Shown: positions 1 through 11,685 of the stretch, one piece after another | How positions within the stretch are numbered: the first letter of the stretch is position 1 | Layout of the letters: every line of letters begins with the position of its first letter | Assembly (NCBI GenBank): GCA_023853785.1 | Contig: JAJIRX010000829.1 | Location: 1 to 64,000 of the forward strand | Direction of reading: 5' to 3' | Origin: Psilocybe azurescens | Taxonomy: Eukaryota > Basidiomycota > Agaricomycetes > Agaricales > Agrocybaceae | Length of the DNA stretch: 64,000 bases | Position numbers and translations under genes: made by a program | The notes under the pieces: model-generated | What the model saw: only the letters and a program-made list of their open reading frames with translations | Told to the model about the DNA's origin: nothing | Database searches by the model: none

Positions 1-199
1 ACAGAATATGGCGCCCGTGGTGATTTGGGTGTTCTACAAAGATATAACTGACATTGCGATAGCAAATACAGCTCGTTTGGTTCCAAATTTTTGGCATTAT
101 AGTCAGGAAGCGTCTAATAGATAACCTTGACAAAAATTTTGACATGAAAGAGCTGGTTTGAAAAGGACCCTTGAAAGTCACCAGATTGTGGTCGTAGGA

Positions 200-560
200 A
201 CATTGTAAATCTTGGTTGACCTCCGGCCAAAAATGGTTTTCAACACTAGCCTAAAAACTCTTTCAACTTTAGTATACAAAAGAACAGGTCATTCTTTTGA
301 TATCCTGCTAATTTTACCGTCATTGAGTATGCACCACAGCCATAATATGAACTTCATGAATCTCAACTTGAACGCCCGTTATGGACGCCCGTGGTGATTT
401 CGGGTGTACTAGAAAGCACATTAACCCTTGTCTAAAAAACAATTTTACTTTGGGTATATAAAAGAGTAGGTCATTCTATCGATTTACTGCTGTTTTTACC
501 GTCATTCAGAGCCCACCATAGCTGTTATATGAACTTCATGAATCTCGACTTTAGTGCTGG
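200..560. repeat. Diverged ~180-bp tandem repeat at the left edge
   Basis: Two diverged head-to-tail copies of about 180 bp (roughly 200-380 and 381-560) share blocks such as TTTACCGTCATT and ATATGAACTTCATGAATCTC at matching offsets. A partial further copy of the CGCCCGTGGTGATTT block lies at about 10-27. No coding potential is seen in 1-640. The family is not recognised. Confidence 0.7.
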
Positions 561-1127
561 CTATTGTCGGACAATGCCGATGTAGGCAATGCGTGGAATG
601 TTATAAGTTACTGTGTTAGTTATCCTCTACAGTCATATGCCACCCCAGGTCGTACACGGCCTGGATGTTTCTCATTCAAGAAAACTTAAGCAAAAACGGA
701 GTACTATCGCAGGTATTTGCTTCTATCATTGCACAGTGTTGAATAATCAATGAAAATTTTCAGAAACATTGACAATGAGAGGGCTAAAGCTCGCAAACGA
801 GCTAAAAGTTAAACTTCAGCCGATGCAATGACAACGAACGGTCTAACAATATGATAGGCATAAAGAATTTCCTCCAGAAATAACTGCCATACACCGGGAG
901 AAACATTGTCAGGCTCAGGGCCGCTATCGAGACAAGAACAAGGAAACCCTACGAATCAAAGCTTGGAAATATAGGTGTGTACATATCACTGTGTGGCATG
1001 TTGATTGCCGACAATGACAGAACCCAGACAGAGAAAGAAAGAAGAGTTGGAGAAGGCACAAGCAGAGGCAGAATATCAAATGTTCATGGAAGAATATAAG
1101 GATGATAACTGAAGTACTTAAATGCCA
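561..1127. other. Gene-free stretch
   Basis: No credible coding exon, RNA gene or TE signature was seen here. It separates the left-edge repeat from the motif-bearing repeat at 1128. Confidence 0.5.
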
Positions 1128-1508
1128 TCGGCTGCCGCATAGTAAGTAAAATATTGAGGCCACGGCGCCCGGGAGACACCGGTGATTAAGATATAAGTAC
1201 ACCAGAAGGCAAGTATAAGTGCATGAGGGAATCATTCGGCTGCCGCAGGATAAGTAAAATATTGAGGCCATGGTGCCTGGGAGACACTAGAAGTCAAGAT
1301 ACAATAAAGGAAAGGGAAAATGTGATACCTTAACAATTTGTGCACAGAAATAGGCCAGTATAATTGCATAAGGGAATCATTCGGCTGCCGCAGAATAAGT
1401 AAAATATTGAGACCATGTTGCCCGGGAGACACTAGAAGTTGAGATACAATAAAGGAGAAGGAAAAAGTGATGCCTTAAGGATTACGTGCACAGGCGCAGG
1501 CCTATTAC
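1128..1508. repeat. Three-unit tandem repeat, each unit opening with CGGCTGCCG
   Basis: Units start near 1128, 1237 and 1381 (about 110, 143 and 125 bp). Each starts with TCGGCTGCCGCA and continues with TAAGTAAAATATTGAG, then a GGGAGACAC block. The leading 9-mer is the dispersed motif of this cassette. The first unit has a second copy at 1163-1171. No ORF is convincing; minus-strand frames through the repeat look fortuitous. Confidence 0.8.
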
Positions 1509-1750
1509 AAGGGTCTTTATCAGGGCCATGAAAATAGATACTCAATCGTGAGGGCGTGTTGGCACGCCTGACGATTGACAGCACCTTGCTACAGACTAAT
1601 TCGCAAATAGACTACAGGAGGCGGCTACCCGACGGTGCAGCTATTTCATTATAATTTTTTCAATCATATCTACAGCATTGGATATAATTGGACGAAAATA
1701 TTTTCAGAGTCACTGTGGGCCATTTTCAATTTCACCATCATCCTACCACA

Positions 1751-3940
1751 ATGCCAGAGGGACCGGATGGACAACCGGTGCAGATAGAGGTGGGGCATTC
1801 CACAACTGCAATAGATCCTCAGCATGATCCAAGGATGCCCTGTGCAGCACCTGGACTGTCAATCTGGAAGAATGAAGAATCAGCTATCCTTCGCGCAAAT
1901 GTTGCCGGCTATCGAGCAGCACCTCGTAAAGAGAAGTCACGATGGGTGGCAAAGAATGTTGTTCCTTTAATAAAGGCGGTGTTCGGTGAAACCTACAAAA
2001 AAATACACGGAGAAGGATTCAACGCTTCTTAAGCAGTGGGACAAGAAGAAATTAGTGAGTAGGTGCTGAGATAGGTTCATAAAAGTCGTACTAACATTGT
2101 TCAGCAAATTTATACCTGGTTCAGGAACAATGCGGCGACTGAAAGAACAATGCGAATTCCAGGATTTAATATCAAAACTAGTTATGGCTCACTAATATCG
2201 TCCGTTAAAAAGACGAAATTGAGATAGAGGCAAAAGGCTGGCGCAGGAGCATATGGAAGAACAAGCGGCGGCCGGCATCGAGCCTATGTCTCAATCGGAA
2301 GCCGGTAGTAGCAAAAATTGGATTCGATTTTATTCTGCCGCCAAATCAATTGTCAGAAAAAGAATGAACAAGGAAGAAAAGGAAGAGCTAATAACGAAGC
2401 TGGAAGAATGGGAAAAAGGAGGCATCCCCGAGATGTTCAAGCACAGTCAGTATAGTTGCCATTCTGATCAGCCATTGTCTATTGTTCTAATCCTTCCCCC
2501 ATCGATCAGGAATGCATATAAATATGGGAGCAAGATCATACGGGCAATGGACAAGGCACGGTTTAATTCTATGAGAATGAGAACAGTGGCATTTGAATGT
2601 CATTATGATAAAGATGGGAACATGTCGCTTTTCAACGTTCGTCCTGCAACTGACTTGCTTTCCGAGTACAATAACAAGACAAGATTTACAGATATGACAC
2701 ACTGCGTCTAAATAACGATCCATCAGGAATGTTATCATTTGACATTGATGAGCCAGAGGCATACAGCTTGGCAATGGAGGGTTTTGTTCGGTGGTCCAAG
2801 AAGATTGCACGACTTGAAAATCCTAATCGGGGTCCGGATGCGGAGCCTGAAGTGATCAAAACAAGAACATTTACGGTCGCCGATCTCACATATACGGCCG
2901 CCAAAATGCCACAGATTCCGCCACCTATATTGAACAAAAACGGAACCGAAACCCATGTTATTCAGAGAGATATAGTAAGAACATTGTGGAATAAGCATCT
3001 TGGTATGTCAAAAAACGGCACTGCCTTGACAATTGCTCACAATTTTTAGAGCTTGGTAAAGGGCCAAAGGCAGAGTCCCCTACAAGCTCATGGTACAAAA
3101 TGGTTGGAAGTTATACATTGATAAAAATACTTTCCGCTGGGAATAGTCTTGCAGGAGCCCGGAAAGTATAGCGCAGAAGAAGTACAGAAAATACTCTATC
3201 TGTGGAGGAGGCGTCAGGACAAGTTTGTTATACCCTTCAAATTTACAGCGTTTCCAGGAAAGGGCCACATAACGGCAGCCGCCTATCCTGCTGGACTTTT
3301 CGATGGATATTCCGAACCGGCCACCGATGATCCTGACAATGTCACACCACCCTTCTCAAGTTTGATTCCCATGGAGCCTGCCAGTGAATCAGACGAAGAA
3401 GGATACGTCCACAAGGTTAGGGAGAGATCTCCATCGTGTGAAATGTCTGAAGTAGAGGGCACCGACGGTCATCTCATACAACAAAACCAAAACAATGTTG
3501 GCGGCCACCTCACAGACTCTATTGGTCATAATCAACCAGCACAAACCAGTGTTGTGCAATCGTCCACTGTGCAATCGTATGTCCACCAGGTTAGGGAGCG
3601 ATCTCCATCGTCCGAATCGTCTGAAGTAGAGGGCGCCGACGATCATCTCATACAACAAAACCAAAACAATGTTGGCGGCCACCTCACAGACCCTGTTTGT
3701 TATGATCAACCAACACAAACCACTGTTGTGCAATCTTCCACTATGCAATTGGAAAGCGACTTCCAACAAGAAACTAATCAAGCAGTCGGTCGCCAAAGTC
3801 ATCGCTTGTCTCAAATCGCTCATGAAGATGGAATCCTGCAAGAATCACGAATACAGTCACCGCCATCAATTCAACAATTGGATAAGCATCTTCATCCTTC
3901 TACCTCTTCAACCAGCAAAGAAAAAGTTTCAAAAACTTAG
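1751..3940 (+). CDS. Cassette gene A: uncharacterised multi-exon protein with a WFxN segment and a duplicated C-terminal block
   Basis: I do not recognise a named family. The first ATG in the opening frame is 1751. Coding blocks are about 1751-2060, 2105-2440, 2525-3045 and 3130-3940. The block after an acceptor at 2104 reads IYTWFRNN, reminiscent of a homeodomain recognition helix but too short to assign. The middle block (ELITKLEEWEKGGIP, then ECHYDKDGNMSLFNV) resembles lineage-specific mushroom proteins as I recall them. The C-terminal part holds a 58-residue duplication (3404-3577 and 3578-3751) containing VRERSPS and LIQQNQNNVGGHL. It ends at TAG 3938-3940. Blocks change frame at about 2030, 2710 and 3050; some changes fit introns, others look like one-base slips. 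It may be broken or the sequence may have errors. Confidence 0.55.
3404..3751 (+). repeat. In-frame 174-bp duplication inside gene A
   Basis: Two adjacent 174-nt units (58 codons) begin at 3404 and 3578. They encode near-identical blocks starting YVHKVRERSPS and YVHQVRERSPS. The duplication is in frame and the unit difference is small, so it is fairly recent. Confidence 0.85.
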
Positions 3941-4196
3941 GGACCACAGTAAGAAGGTCTAGCCGAATTGCTATTCCTGTAGCCAGCGGCCGCCCGCTGT
4001 GAACAAGTCGAAAACGGCGGTCGGGGCCGTCAAAGGCCAAAGTAAAGTCGTCAATAAGCACAGCTATTAATAAAGGCAGAACCGCATCTGGAAAGGCGAG
4101 GCGTAAATAGTAATCTCTTCCCTTCCCTTCAATTTCCATGAAGTAGCAGTACCATTAGTCCGTACCTAAATAGCAATAAATAAATTGATATAAAAA

Positions 4197-6233
4197 CTAT
4201 ACTCTCTTCTTCTTCGTCTCATGATCCTCATTTCCCTCCAATTCCATTTTGCGTTTCAAAGCCATTGTAGTGGCATACCCCACCTCCTCATATTCCCCAT
4301 GCCAATCATTGTCTTCTTTCCCCACTGCTCCGGCCTCCGGGGTTGGAGAACAAGGATATCGGCACCAGTGTGTTTGGCTCCAGTTCTGTGTAACGGAAAC
4401 GTGGTATATAAGTTGCTGGCTCCAAAGTACCTTCTGGAATCCAACTATTGCAGTTTGGTTTTTCAACTGGCTGAGTTGTAAATCCTCCTGCGTCATCGGC
4501 GACCGTGCTGGTTGAAGAATCTGTTGAAAACAATTTTGGCTGATCCAGTAGCTCTGTTGTTACTACCGCCCCTGATATGTTACTTGTTGAATCTTGATTT
4601 AGTCCAGGCAAAGAGTTTGCAGCGCCTGGTTTGCTGTGGGCCGCAACGACTGCGGCATCTGGATCGATGTTGAATGTGTCGCCGGCAGCCTTGGTGAGGG
4701 TGTGTTGTCGTCGGCAGTTGGGACGGTAGGAAGTGTCAGTTCTGTAGTACCTGATTGCTTGGGGACATCCTGGTTTGCTGGGGCCTCTGATTCATCGAAC
4801 TTCCCTCCATAGTTGCCAGATTTTGGGGAGGAGCATCACCTTCGGCCTCCGCTACGGACTCCGCAATGTCGTTTACGATGGGCGCGGTGACCGACTTTGG
4901 ACTGATGAAACCTGATGACTGGATCATTCTGAACGATGCCCCCTTGTTTATCATTCCCATCCACCCCTTCATCTCTTGCAGATCCTTCTCCAATACTTGT
5001 TGTTTGTTTTGAATATCTTGGACGCCCTGCAAGATATCCCCCAGAAGGTCATCCAGCGTTGGAGGGCTACCGCTGATGTTGAGCGGACCTTCCGCAAGAT
5101 CTCGGCAAGAAGGTCCCCCAAGTCGTTACAACCAGGATGTTCTCCCAGTTGTCTGAGCATACCATCACTCAGAGGTGTCTTGAAGTGGAGCCCGATGTTT
5201 GCTGTGTTGGCCAAAGGGCATCGTTTTTGCCATTCTTGCAAGCCCAACATGCGTGTCCCTCCCGTGCTGTCTCGTCGGCGAGGACCAAGCACCTTCGACT
5301 TGCTTTCAGGCACGAATCGCAAGAAACATCGCCATCAACCCACCCTTTTACATCAGCATTATGGTCAGACTTAAGGGAGGAATCTGGTGGGGCTGAACTG
5401 CCAGCCTTAACGGCCTCCCGGCGGCCGCTTTTTGCGTGCTTTCTTTGGAGCGGCCGCCGCTTTATCTTCCTGACCAGGTTTCGCAGGCTTTGGAGTTATC
5501 CTGTCAACATTTTTGTAGATTCCTCTGTAATAATTTGTTAAAATATGTAACAAGCAATATGAGATCAACTAACTCTTTATTTTAGGCGTCACCTCGTTCT
5601 GGGTTTCGTGGGTTTCGTGGGTTTCCTGGTGTCGCCTTTTGTCTCACCTCCATCGTCATCGCTGGAAACTATAACCTTGCTTTTTACGTTTCCTACTGAG
5701 GCGCTGAAATTGGGCTTGGATGGTGCAGATCTCTTTTTTGCGAATGTTGTCCTCTTCAGCGGTCGCCGTGGCCGGATGCCTGTTTCAGCATGAGAATTTC
5801 CAGTCGATACCTTGTTCTTCGGCTTCTGCGTGCGTTCCCTGACATGTTCCTTTGTCTTCTCCTTCTCCTTCTGGTCCTCTCTTGCTTTAAGCACGGCCTT
5901 GTGACGTTCTGCTGCCTCGGCAACTTGGATTGCCATTGGCCTGAGTAACCATCCCCTGCCTTTGTTTGCCCTGCCTCCCATCAGTATATCGTGAACCTCC
6001 TTCCACAAAGTTTTGGGTTGGTTAGGAAGGTTTTGGCTTCGAGAGTCCAGAGCCACCTACCATTATAACATTTGAGCTAACGAATACAACGCAAAATTAA
6101 AATTTTCGCTCACCAATTCACTGTAGAGTTCCACAAGATTAGCTTTATACTCGATTGGGTCCCGTGCTAATCGAATGATTCGTTTGTCTGCCTGATTGGC
6201 GCGAGCAATATGGGAAGTCAGGGCGGTAGACAT
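4197..6233 (-). CDS. Cassette gene B: Zn2Cys6-like cysteine cluster protein with coiled coil and C-terminal NLS
   Basis: ATG is at 6233 (MSTALTSHIARANQAD). A clean 57-nt intron (6057-6113) leads to a basic, lysine-rich exon (about 5589-6056). A cysteine cluster lies at about 5218-5325: CDSC, six residues, C, thirteen residues, CWAC. A sixth Cys falls at the right spacing only if one base is added to the T5 run at 5224-5228. The pattern CX2CX6C-X13-CX2CX6C is the Gal4-type Zn2Cys6 arrangement with a linker one residue longer than usual. Next come a Q/E/K-rich coiled-coil-like stretch (about 4960-5030) and an acidic, Ser/Thr-rich region. The C-terminus is KKKRV, a likely nuclear signal, just before the stop at 4197. 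By family logic it is a nuclear DNA-binding protein; the target is unknown. The reading frame changes several times, so the exon model is provisional. Confidence 0.55.
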
Positions 6234-6461
6234 AATCACGAATGAGGTATTGAAAGCTAATCAAAGATTCAGCGTTTAATTAAGAGAAGACAATTTGATG
6301 GAGATGAAGAATTTTGAACTGTCTCAAAATAGCTCAAATCAGGTCACATGCCGTATTGCAACTTTTATTCGAGTCGCGTCTCAGTCATCGACCACCATCA
6401 TACTCTTAAGTCGGCGAGCTCATTTTTAGTGTAGGCCAATAATAGGAATTACTATCCTGTC

Positions 6462-9376
6462 ATGCCCAGAAAATCTAGAGGTAAGCATATAGATTCTGGG
6501 AATTTGTTTTGTATATAACAAGATCTTTGTTGTATATCGATGTTCAAGTTAACACTATAGCGTCCTCTCCAGACCTCAGCATGGAAATTGGATCTGATAG
6601 CTCGGGAGTTGACGAGGCTACCCAACGGATTTCCGACGACGACATCATTGAGATTGGTTCGGACACCGACGCTGATGAAGATCGACTTCAACAGGACAAT
6701 TATAACGACATCGAAATAGGTTCAGACATTGATAGCGTACGCGATACACTCAACAACATTGAAGTCGTATCCGACAGCGAGATTATGCAAGAGGACAGGC
6801 CGTTGGACATTGATGCTATTATCGAGATTGGGTCTGATTCGGGAAGATGGAGATATTGAAATAGGGTCCGATCGCGATGAAGAGTTAGAAGTTGGGACCG
6901 ACAGTGAGAGAGTGCGAGGTGGAAGTGCGGCGGCCGGTATGAGTGATGAGGAATTCGAAGTTGGGACCGACAGCGAGAGCGTGCGAGGTGGTGGTGCAGC
7001 TGTCAACATGGATGATGAAGAATTGGAGGTTGGGACCGACAGAGAGAGCGTCGCGAGGTGGAGGTGGGGCTGCCGGTATGGGTGATGAAGAATTGGAGGT
7101 TGGGACCGACAGCGAGAGCGTCGCGGGGTGGAGGTGCAGCTGTCGGGATGGGTGATGAAGAGTTAGAAGTTGGGACCGACAGCGAGAGCGTGCGAGGTGG
7201 TGGTGCAGCTGTCGACATGGATGATGAAGAATTGGAGGTTGGGACCGACAGCGAGAGCGTGCAAGGTGGAGATGCGGCTGCCGGTATGGGTGATGAAGAA
7301 TTGGAGGTTGGGACCGACAGCGAGAGCGTCGCGGGGTGGAGGTGCAGCTGTCGACATGGATGATGAAGAATTGGAGGTTGGGACCGACAGCGAGAGCGTG
7401 CAAGGTGGAAGTCGCGGCTGCCGGCTTGGGTGATGAAGAACTTCGAGGTTGGGACCGACAGCGAGAGCGTGCGAGATGGAAGTGCGGCTGCCGGTATGGG
7501 TGATGAAGAATTGGAGGTTGGGACCGACAGCGAGAGCGTGCAAGGTGGAGATGCGGCTGCCGGTATTGGTGATGAAAAACTCGAAGTTGGGACCGACAGC
7601 GAGAGTGTGCGAGGTGGTGGTGCAGCTGTCGGCATGGGTGATGAAGAATTGGAGGTTGGGACCGACAGCGAGAGCGTCGCGAGGTGCAGCTGATGGCTTA
7701 GGGCGATGAAGAGTTTGAGATTGGGACTGATAGTGAGAGCGTGCAAGGAGGTGCGGCTGCCGGCTTTCATAACGAAGAATTCGAAGTTGGGACCGACAGC
7801 GAGAGTGTGCAAGGCGGAGGTGCGGCTGCCGAAAGATCTATTTCCAGTGAGCCAGGAGATATCGAAATTGGATCCGACGTTGAAGACAGGCATTTTGACA
7901 TTGGGACAGACGAGCATGTAGGAGGAGGTAAGATCACCAATGACCTCATCGAAGTAGGATCTAATGACAAGGCGGTGGCCGCTGTGACTGTCTTCACAGG
8001 GCCGCTGACCCTAAATACATTGATCTGCGGGCCAGACAGCAGCGACGATGGGGACTGGCAACCTTCCAACAGGTCTTCCAGCTCATTCGACGAGGATATC
8101 AACATTTGTTTAGATCCCAGCATTGAGATCCAAATGAATGAGCCGCTGACCCTGAATACATTGATCTGCGGGCCAGACAGCAGCGACGATGGAGACTGGC
8201 AACCTTCAAACAGGTCTTCCAGCTCACTCGACGAGGATATCAACATTTGTTTAGATCCCAACATTGAGATCCAAATGGATGGGCCACTGACCCTGAATAC
8301 CTTGATCTGTGGGCCAGACAGCATCGAAGATAGGAACTGGCAACCTTCAAACAGCTCTTCTAGTGAATCCGACGAGGATATCGACATTTGTTTAGGTACC
8401 GATGAGCTGGATGGCTTAGTGGAAATTGGGTCGGATGCCAGCATCGAAGATAGAGTCAAGATAATATGCTTGAAAATGGTAATTCTTTATTGAATAGGCA
8501 TTGAAAATATGTCAATAATGCAATCTTTTCAGCCAGTGAACCCCTGCCCCGTCCTGACCCGGCCTCCGACACACTCAATGACATCGTCGAAATCGGATCG
8601 GACATCAGCTCAGAGATGCAGTTAGATACAAACAAAAACGGTAATACTCTTGAAGAATCTCTCCCAGTATATTCTTAATATTATCCTCCCAGCCAGTAAA
8701 CATTCGTCTCATGTTGGGCCCTCCGCGGCCTCCGACGCTTATACAACAGCCGCCGGAACTCACACAGATATCCTTGAGATTGGATCGGACGCCAGCATAG
8801 AGATTGGGTCGGATACGAGTGAATCAAGCGGACACATCCCGGCCTCCGGCGCTCATGCAGACATCGTAGAAATAGAGTCGGACATCAGTCTAGAAGTTGG
8901 GACGGACACCGAAATAGGTATTTATCCTTGTACTGGTCTTGTGCGCAGAAAATAATACTGCCTATCCAGCTAGTAAAAACCGCCCAGCGTTAGGAAGGCC
9001 GGCGCTACTCTGACATCGCACCTTTCAAATGCCTCCACGTCAAAATTTCTGTTGGAGCCATTAACAGGAGATCATAGCGATGATGACGTCGAGTATGTTG
9101 AAAGCATCCATGTTGGTCGGCGCCCGGGGATACAAGCAACGAAAGGATACGAGGCCTCCGCCACCCCATCGCAAAAACAAGCGCTCCCAGCCGCCGCCTC
9201 GTCGTGGCAAGGCAACTGAAAGGTACGTTCCAGGTCAAAACATGTATGAAGGTGAAGTGGAGTTGTTTACATGGAATATTAATTGTAGTACTAGTGGAGA
9301 TAACGAGACAGACCCCGTTCCTCCTGCAAGGATGTCCCGTGGTGGTGTGTACCTTAATGTTAGTACGACAAGATAA
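6462..9376 (+). CDS. Cassette gene C: acidic repeat protein rich in EIGSD / EVGTDSES motifs
   Basis: A short first exon (ATG 6462, MPRKSR) joins through an 80-nt intron (6481-6560) to an acidic exon with DDIIEIGSDTD, NDIEIGSDID and AIIEIGSDS. Next come about 13 tandem 69-nt units (6892-7855) encoding EVGTDSESV plus a Gly/Ala-rich spacer, and three 141-nt units (8002-8424) encoding LTLNTLICGPDSSDDGDW. Introns near 8480 and 8641 separate further exons, each opening with an acceptor CAG followed by CCAGT and each carrying EIGSD. A basic tail (about 9080-9230, RKNKRSQPPPRRGK) could be nuclear. The hydrophobic IIEI core beside acidic and Ser residues resembles SUMO-interacting motifs; this is only a resemblance. 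Several one-base frame changes occur, some recurrent within repeat units. The 3' limit is uncertain and no named family is recognised. Confidence 0.5.
6892..7855 (+). repeat. Thirteen-unit 69-bp minisatellite in gene C
   Basis: About 13 head-to-tail units each start with GTTGGGACCGACAG and end near GATGAAGAATTGGAG. Spacing is 66-71 nt. Seven units carry a CGGCTGCCG or CGGCGGCCG motif. At least four units have an extra C in the GTGCG context (GTCGCG), which shifts the frame. Confidence 0.92.
8002..8424 (+). repeat. Three tandem 141-bp units in gene C
   Basis: Units begin at about 8001, 8142 and 8283, each exactly 141 bp (47 codons), with very few differences between the first two. They encode a conserved block starting PLTLNTLICGPDS and ending near NICLDP. 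All three are in frame. Confidence 0.92.
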
Positions 9377-9509
9377 ATCACATGGTTTTGATTAGAGCTT
9401 GAACGGCCACCGCTTGAACATAAAAATCCCAGCTTCCATCAAATCGAAAATGACTCTAACGGTAGAATCCACTCTTCATTAAGTCTAATTAAGCTGATTT
9501 ACTACCAGA

Positions 9510-10129
9510 TGGAATTCAATTTCAAAACGATTACAGTATATTTACTAAGGCTCTAACACCTGAATCCATTGGTATGTTGTCTCAACCAATAACTATGATT
9601 AATCCGACTCTCACTTCATAACTGCTTTAGAGCCTCGGATAAATGCTGTGGCCGACATGGTTGAAGACACTATAGATAAAAAGATAGAGCATATGTCGGG
9701 AGCACATTATCGAAAACCTTCAGGCCTGATGCGGAAGCCCGTTTTGTGCATACAAGGCACGTCCAATGTCAGGGCAGAGACGGCCGCCCGCCCACCAAGG
9801 TCAAAGCCGATACCCGGCTCCCGAATCTTGATCAAATAGGGATGCCTTCCGCTGTACAAGAGCCATATGTCTTTGTATGTGAAAGATTCAACTTTGTGGT
9901 AAAGACATTTACTCAAGATATTCTTTAGCATTACACCAGAGAACAACTTCAAGACATACATGAAAACGTGAGGGGAGCCGCCTTGGGCCTCCCTTATGTA
10001 GACACTGCCTATGTGTTACAAAACGCGCGGTATAATCAATTGCAAATGGAAACGGCACAGGTAGAGATTATGCAGAGGGCATTGGAAGAAGTTACAAAGG
10101 CGGCAGATATGCTCACACCTTGGCTTTAA
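9510..10129 (+). CDS. Cassette gene D: small helical protein, fragmentary model
   Basis: After a plausible acceptor at 9509, an exon (9510-9571) joins through a roughly 60-nt intron to an exon starting near 9632, giving a block that includes PRINAVADMVEDTIDKKIEHM. A separate open block at about 9929-10129, without its own ATG, encodes a helical stretch (YTREQLQDIHENVRG ... EEVTKAADMLTPWL) ending in TAA. The three blocks could belong to one short gene or be the 3' exons of gene C. No family is recognised. Helix-forming residues dominate and no catalytic motif is seen. Confidence 0.35.
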
Positions 10130-10284
10130 ATAATTACATTTCAGTTGGTATAACTTGAATACGAGCGGTATCCGAATACACGAAGTGTTAAACTGCGGCG
10201 GCCGATGTTGGCCAAAATGTGATACAGGTCATGTGACTCGTCTGCCTAATTGATCAAGTTGAACTTTGCTTCTTAATTTAAACC

Positions 10285-11685
10285 ATGAACATGAAACAAG
10301 TACAGCTCATTACACCGCATTCGACCATTCTGCAACAGACTTCCTTTGATGAGAGGGAAGCCATAGCGCGTCTTAAACTACACTTAATGATGTCTCGCTT
10401 ACGTACTGCAGTTCGGACTGTAATGACGAGACCTACAAGCGCCGAAGATCAATTTGCACGAAATCTTACAGACGAACTTGTACGTGATATCAATTGTTAT
10501 TCTCGCACGCTAATTTGAACTACAGGTCTTAATACTTGCACATATTGGTCACTGTGCACTTCACGGATATCGCGTATACCCCCTTACCTGTTGCGGGAAT
10601 TCTCTGATGCATGGTTTGAGGAGTTAAAGAAAGGACCTAAGATTGATCCACTCAAAGTTGATTTTCCCAGATCCATCAATATGGAATTCAATGCCGACAG
10701 CGACCTCGCAATCCTTGGCATGACCAAAGAACATTCCTATTGGTGGCAAGGTCAGCCAACCGGTCAGGTGGGACCGATTGTGACGGTTGAAGTTATTGAG
10801 GGCATTTTGAAGCATACTACACTGAGGTATGAGCATGTCGCTTGGCCGTAAGAAATGGTTGAATCAAATAAATTTCCAGCACCTTCGAAGCCATGCGGCT
10901 GCTGGTGAAGATACCAGTGATAGCATGCTCAAAGATGGTGTACCTGGAATGGCCGAGCGGCGTCCGAATCACACCACCACTGTGGTAGCGGAGCCCGGAT
11001 GTCCGAACTGTGAACCGATTCGGGATGTGTTGAGACATACCCACGATAAGCTTAATCAAGCCAGGTTTATAATGAATGAATATATTCAGAGCGGCGAGGA
11101 TGCCAAAGAACAATCTAGCCATGTCATTGGGGGATATGGGGCTGCTGTGGAACTCGCCGAGGAACTTGGAGAAGACTTCTACGCACTCCCGGACGCCGCT
11201 TTTCCAAAACACCACCGCCTACTTTATCCAAAGGTGATTCCACCCGCACCAGATACACATCGCCCCAGAACCTATGTCTGTAATCGTCCAGGAGTATCCT
11301 TACCTTCTATAACGGGTTCAGTTATTCCGTCAACAGGAAGAGCGGCAGCGACGGCGGCAGCCATGGAACCTGTTGATGTTTCCATGGGAGACAACGTCCC
11401 GACGAAGATTCAAGTTCGTGATAGTGACCATAGTAGTGACACCACAACGTCCCTGTTCCGGAAGGGTTTACAGATCCTGAATGGTCAGACAGTCAAGATG
11501 GCAGCGATCAGGTAGACATCGACATGCCTTTCAACGATAGTGCAGTCGACCAATCCATTGGTTTACCGCTTGGGTGTGCAGATACTGTACTTCAGGGTCC
11601 ATCGGAAATGGAAGAAGTACATGTAACAAACTCGATCACTAGCGGGGAGGGGAAAAAAAAGAGAAGGCGTCGACTGCTTCCATAG
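10285..11685 (+). CDS. Cassette gene E: uncharacterised protein with C-terminal KKKRRRR nuclear signal
   Basis: ATG 10285 opens a block (MNMKQVQLITPHS) to about 10507. A second block (about 10590-10790) contains WFEELKKGPKIDP and TKEHSYWWQGQPTGQ. A third (about 10895-11515) contains EPGCPNCEPIRDVLRHTHDK, with a CPNC pair, and a Glu-rich helix. A last acidic block in another frame (about 11455-11685) ends in KKKRRRRLLP before TAG, a strong basic nuclear-localisation candidate. Candidate introns lie near 10508 and 10848. I do not recognise the family. The C-terminal NLS parallels that of gene B and suggests a nuclear role. Exon joins are uncertain and at least one join looks like a frame slip. 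Confidence 0.45.

Noticed and set aside
6722..8459. Long minus-strand open frames rich in LSLSVPTSNSSS through the repeat region
   Set aside because: They are antisense shadows of the 69-bp and 141-bp coding repeats; open antisense frames are expected from such repeats, and the plus strand has introns, a start and acidic motifs that make sense.
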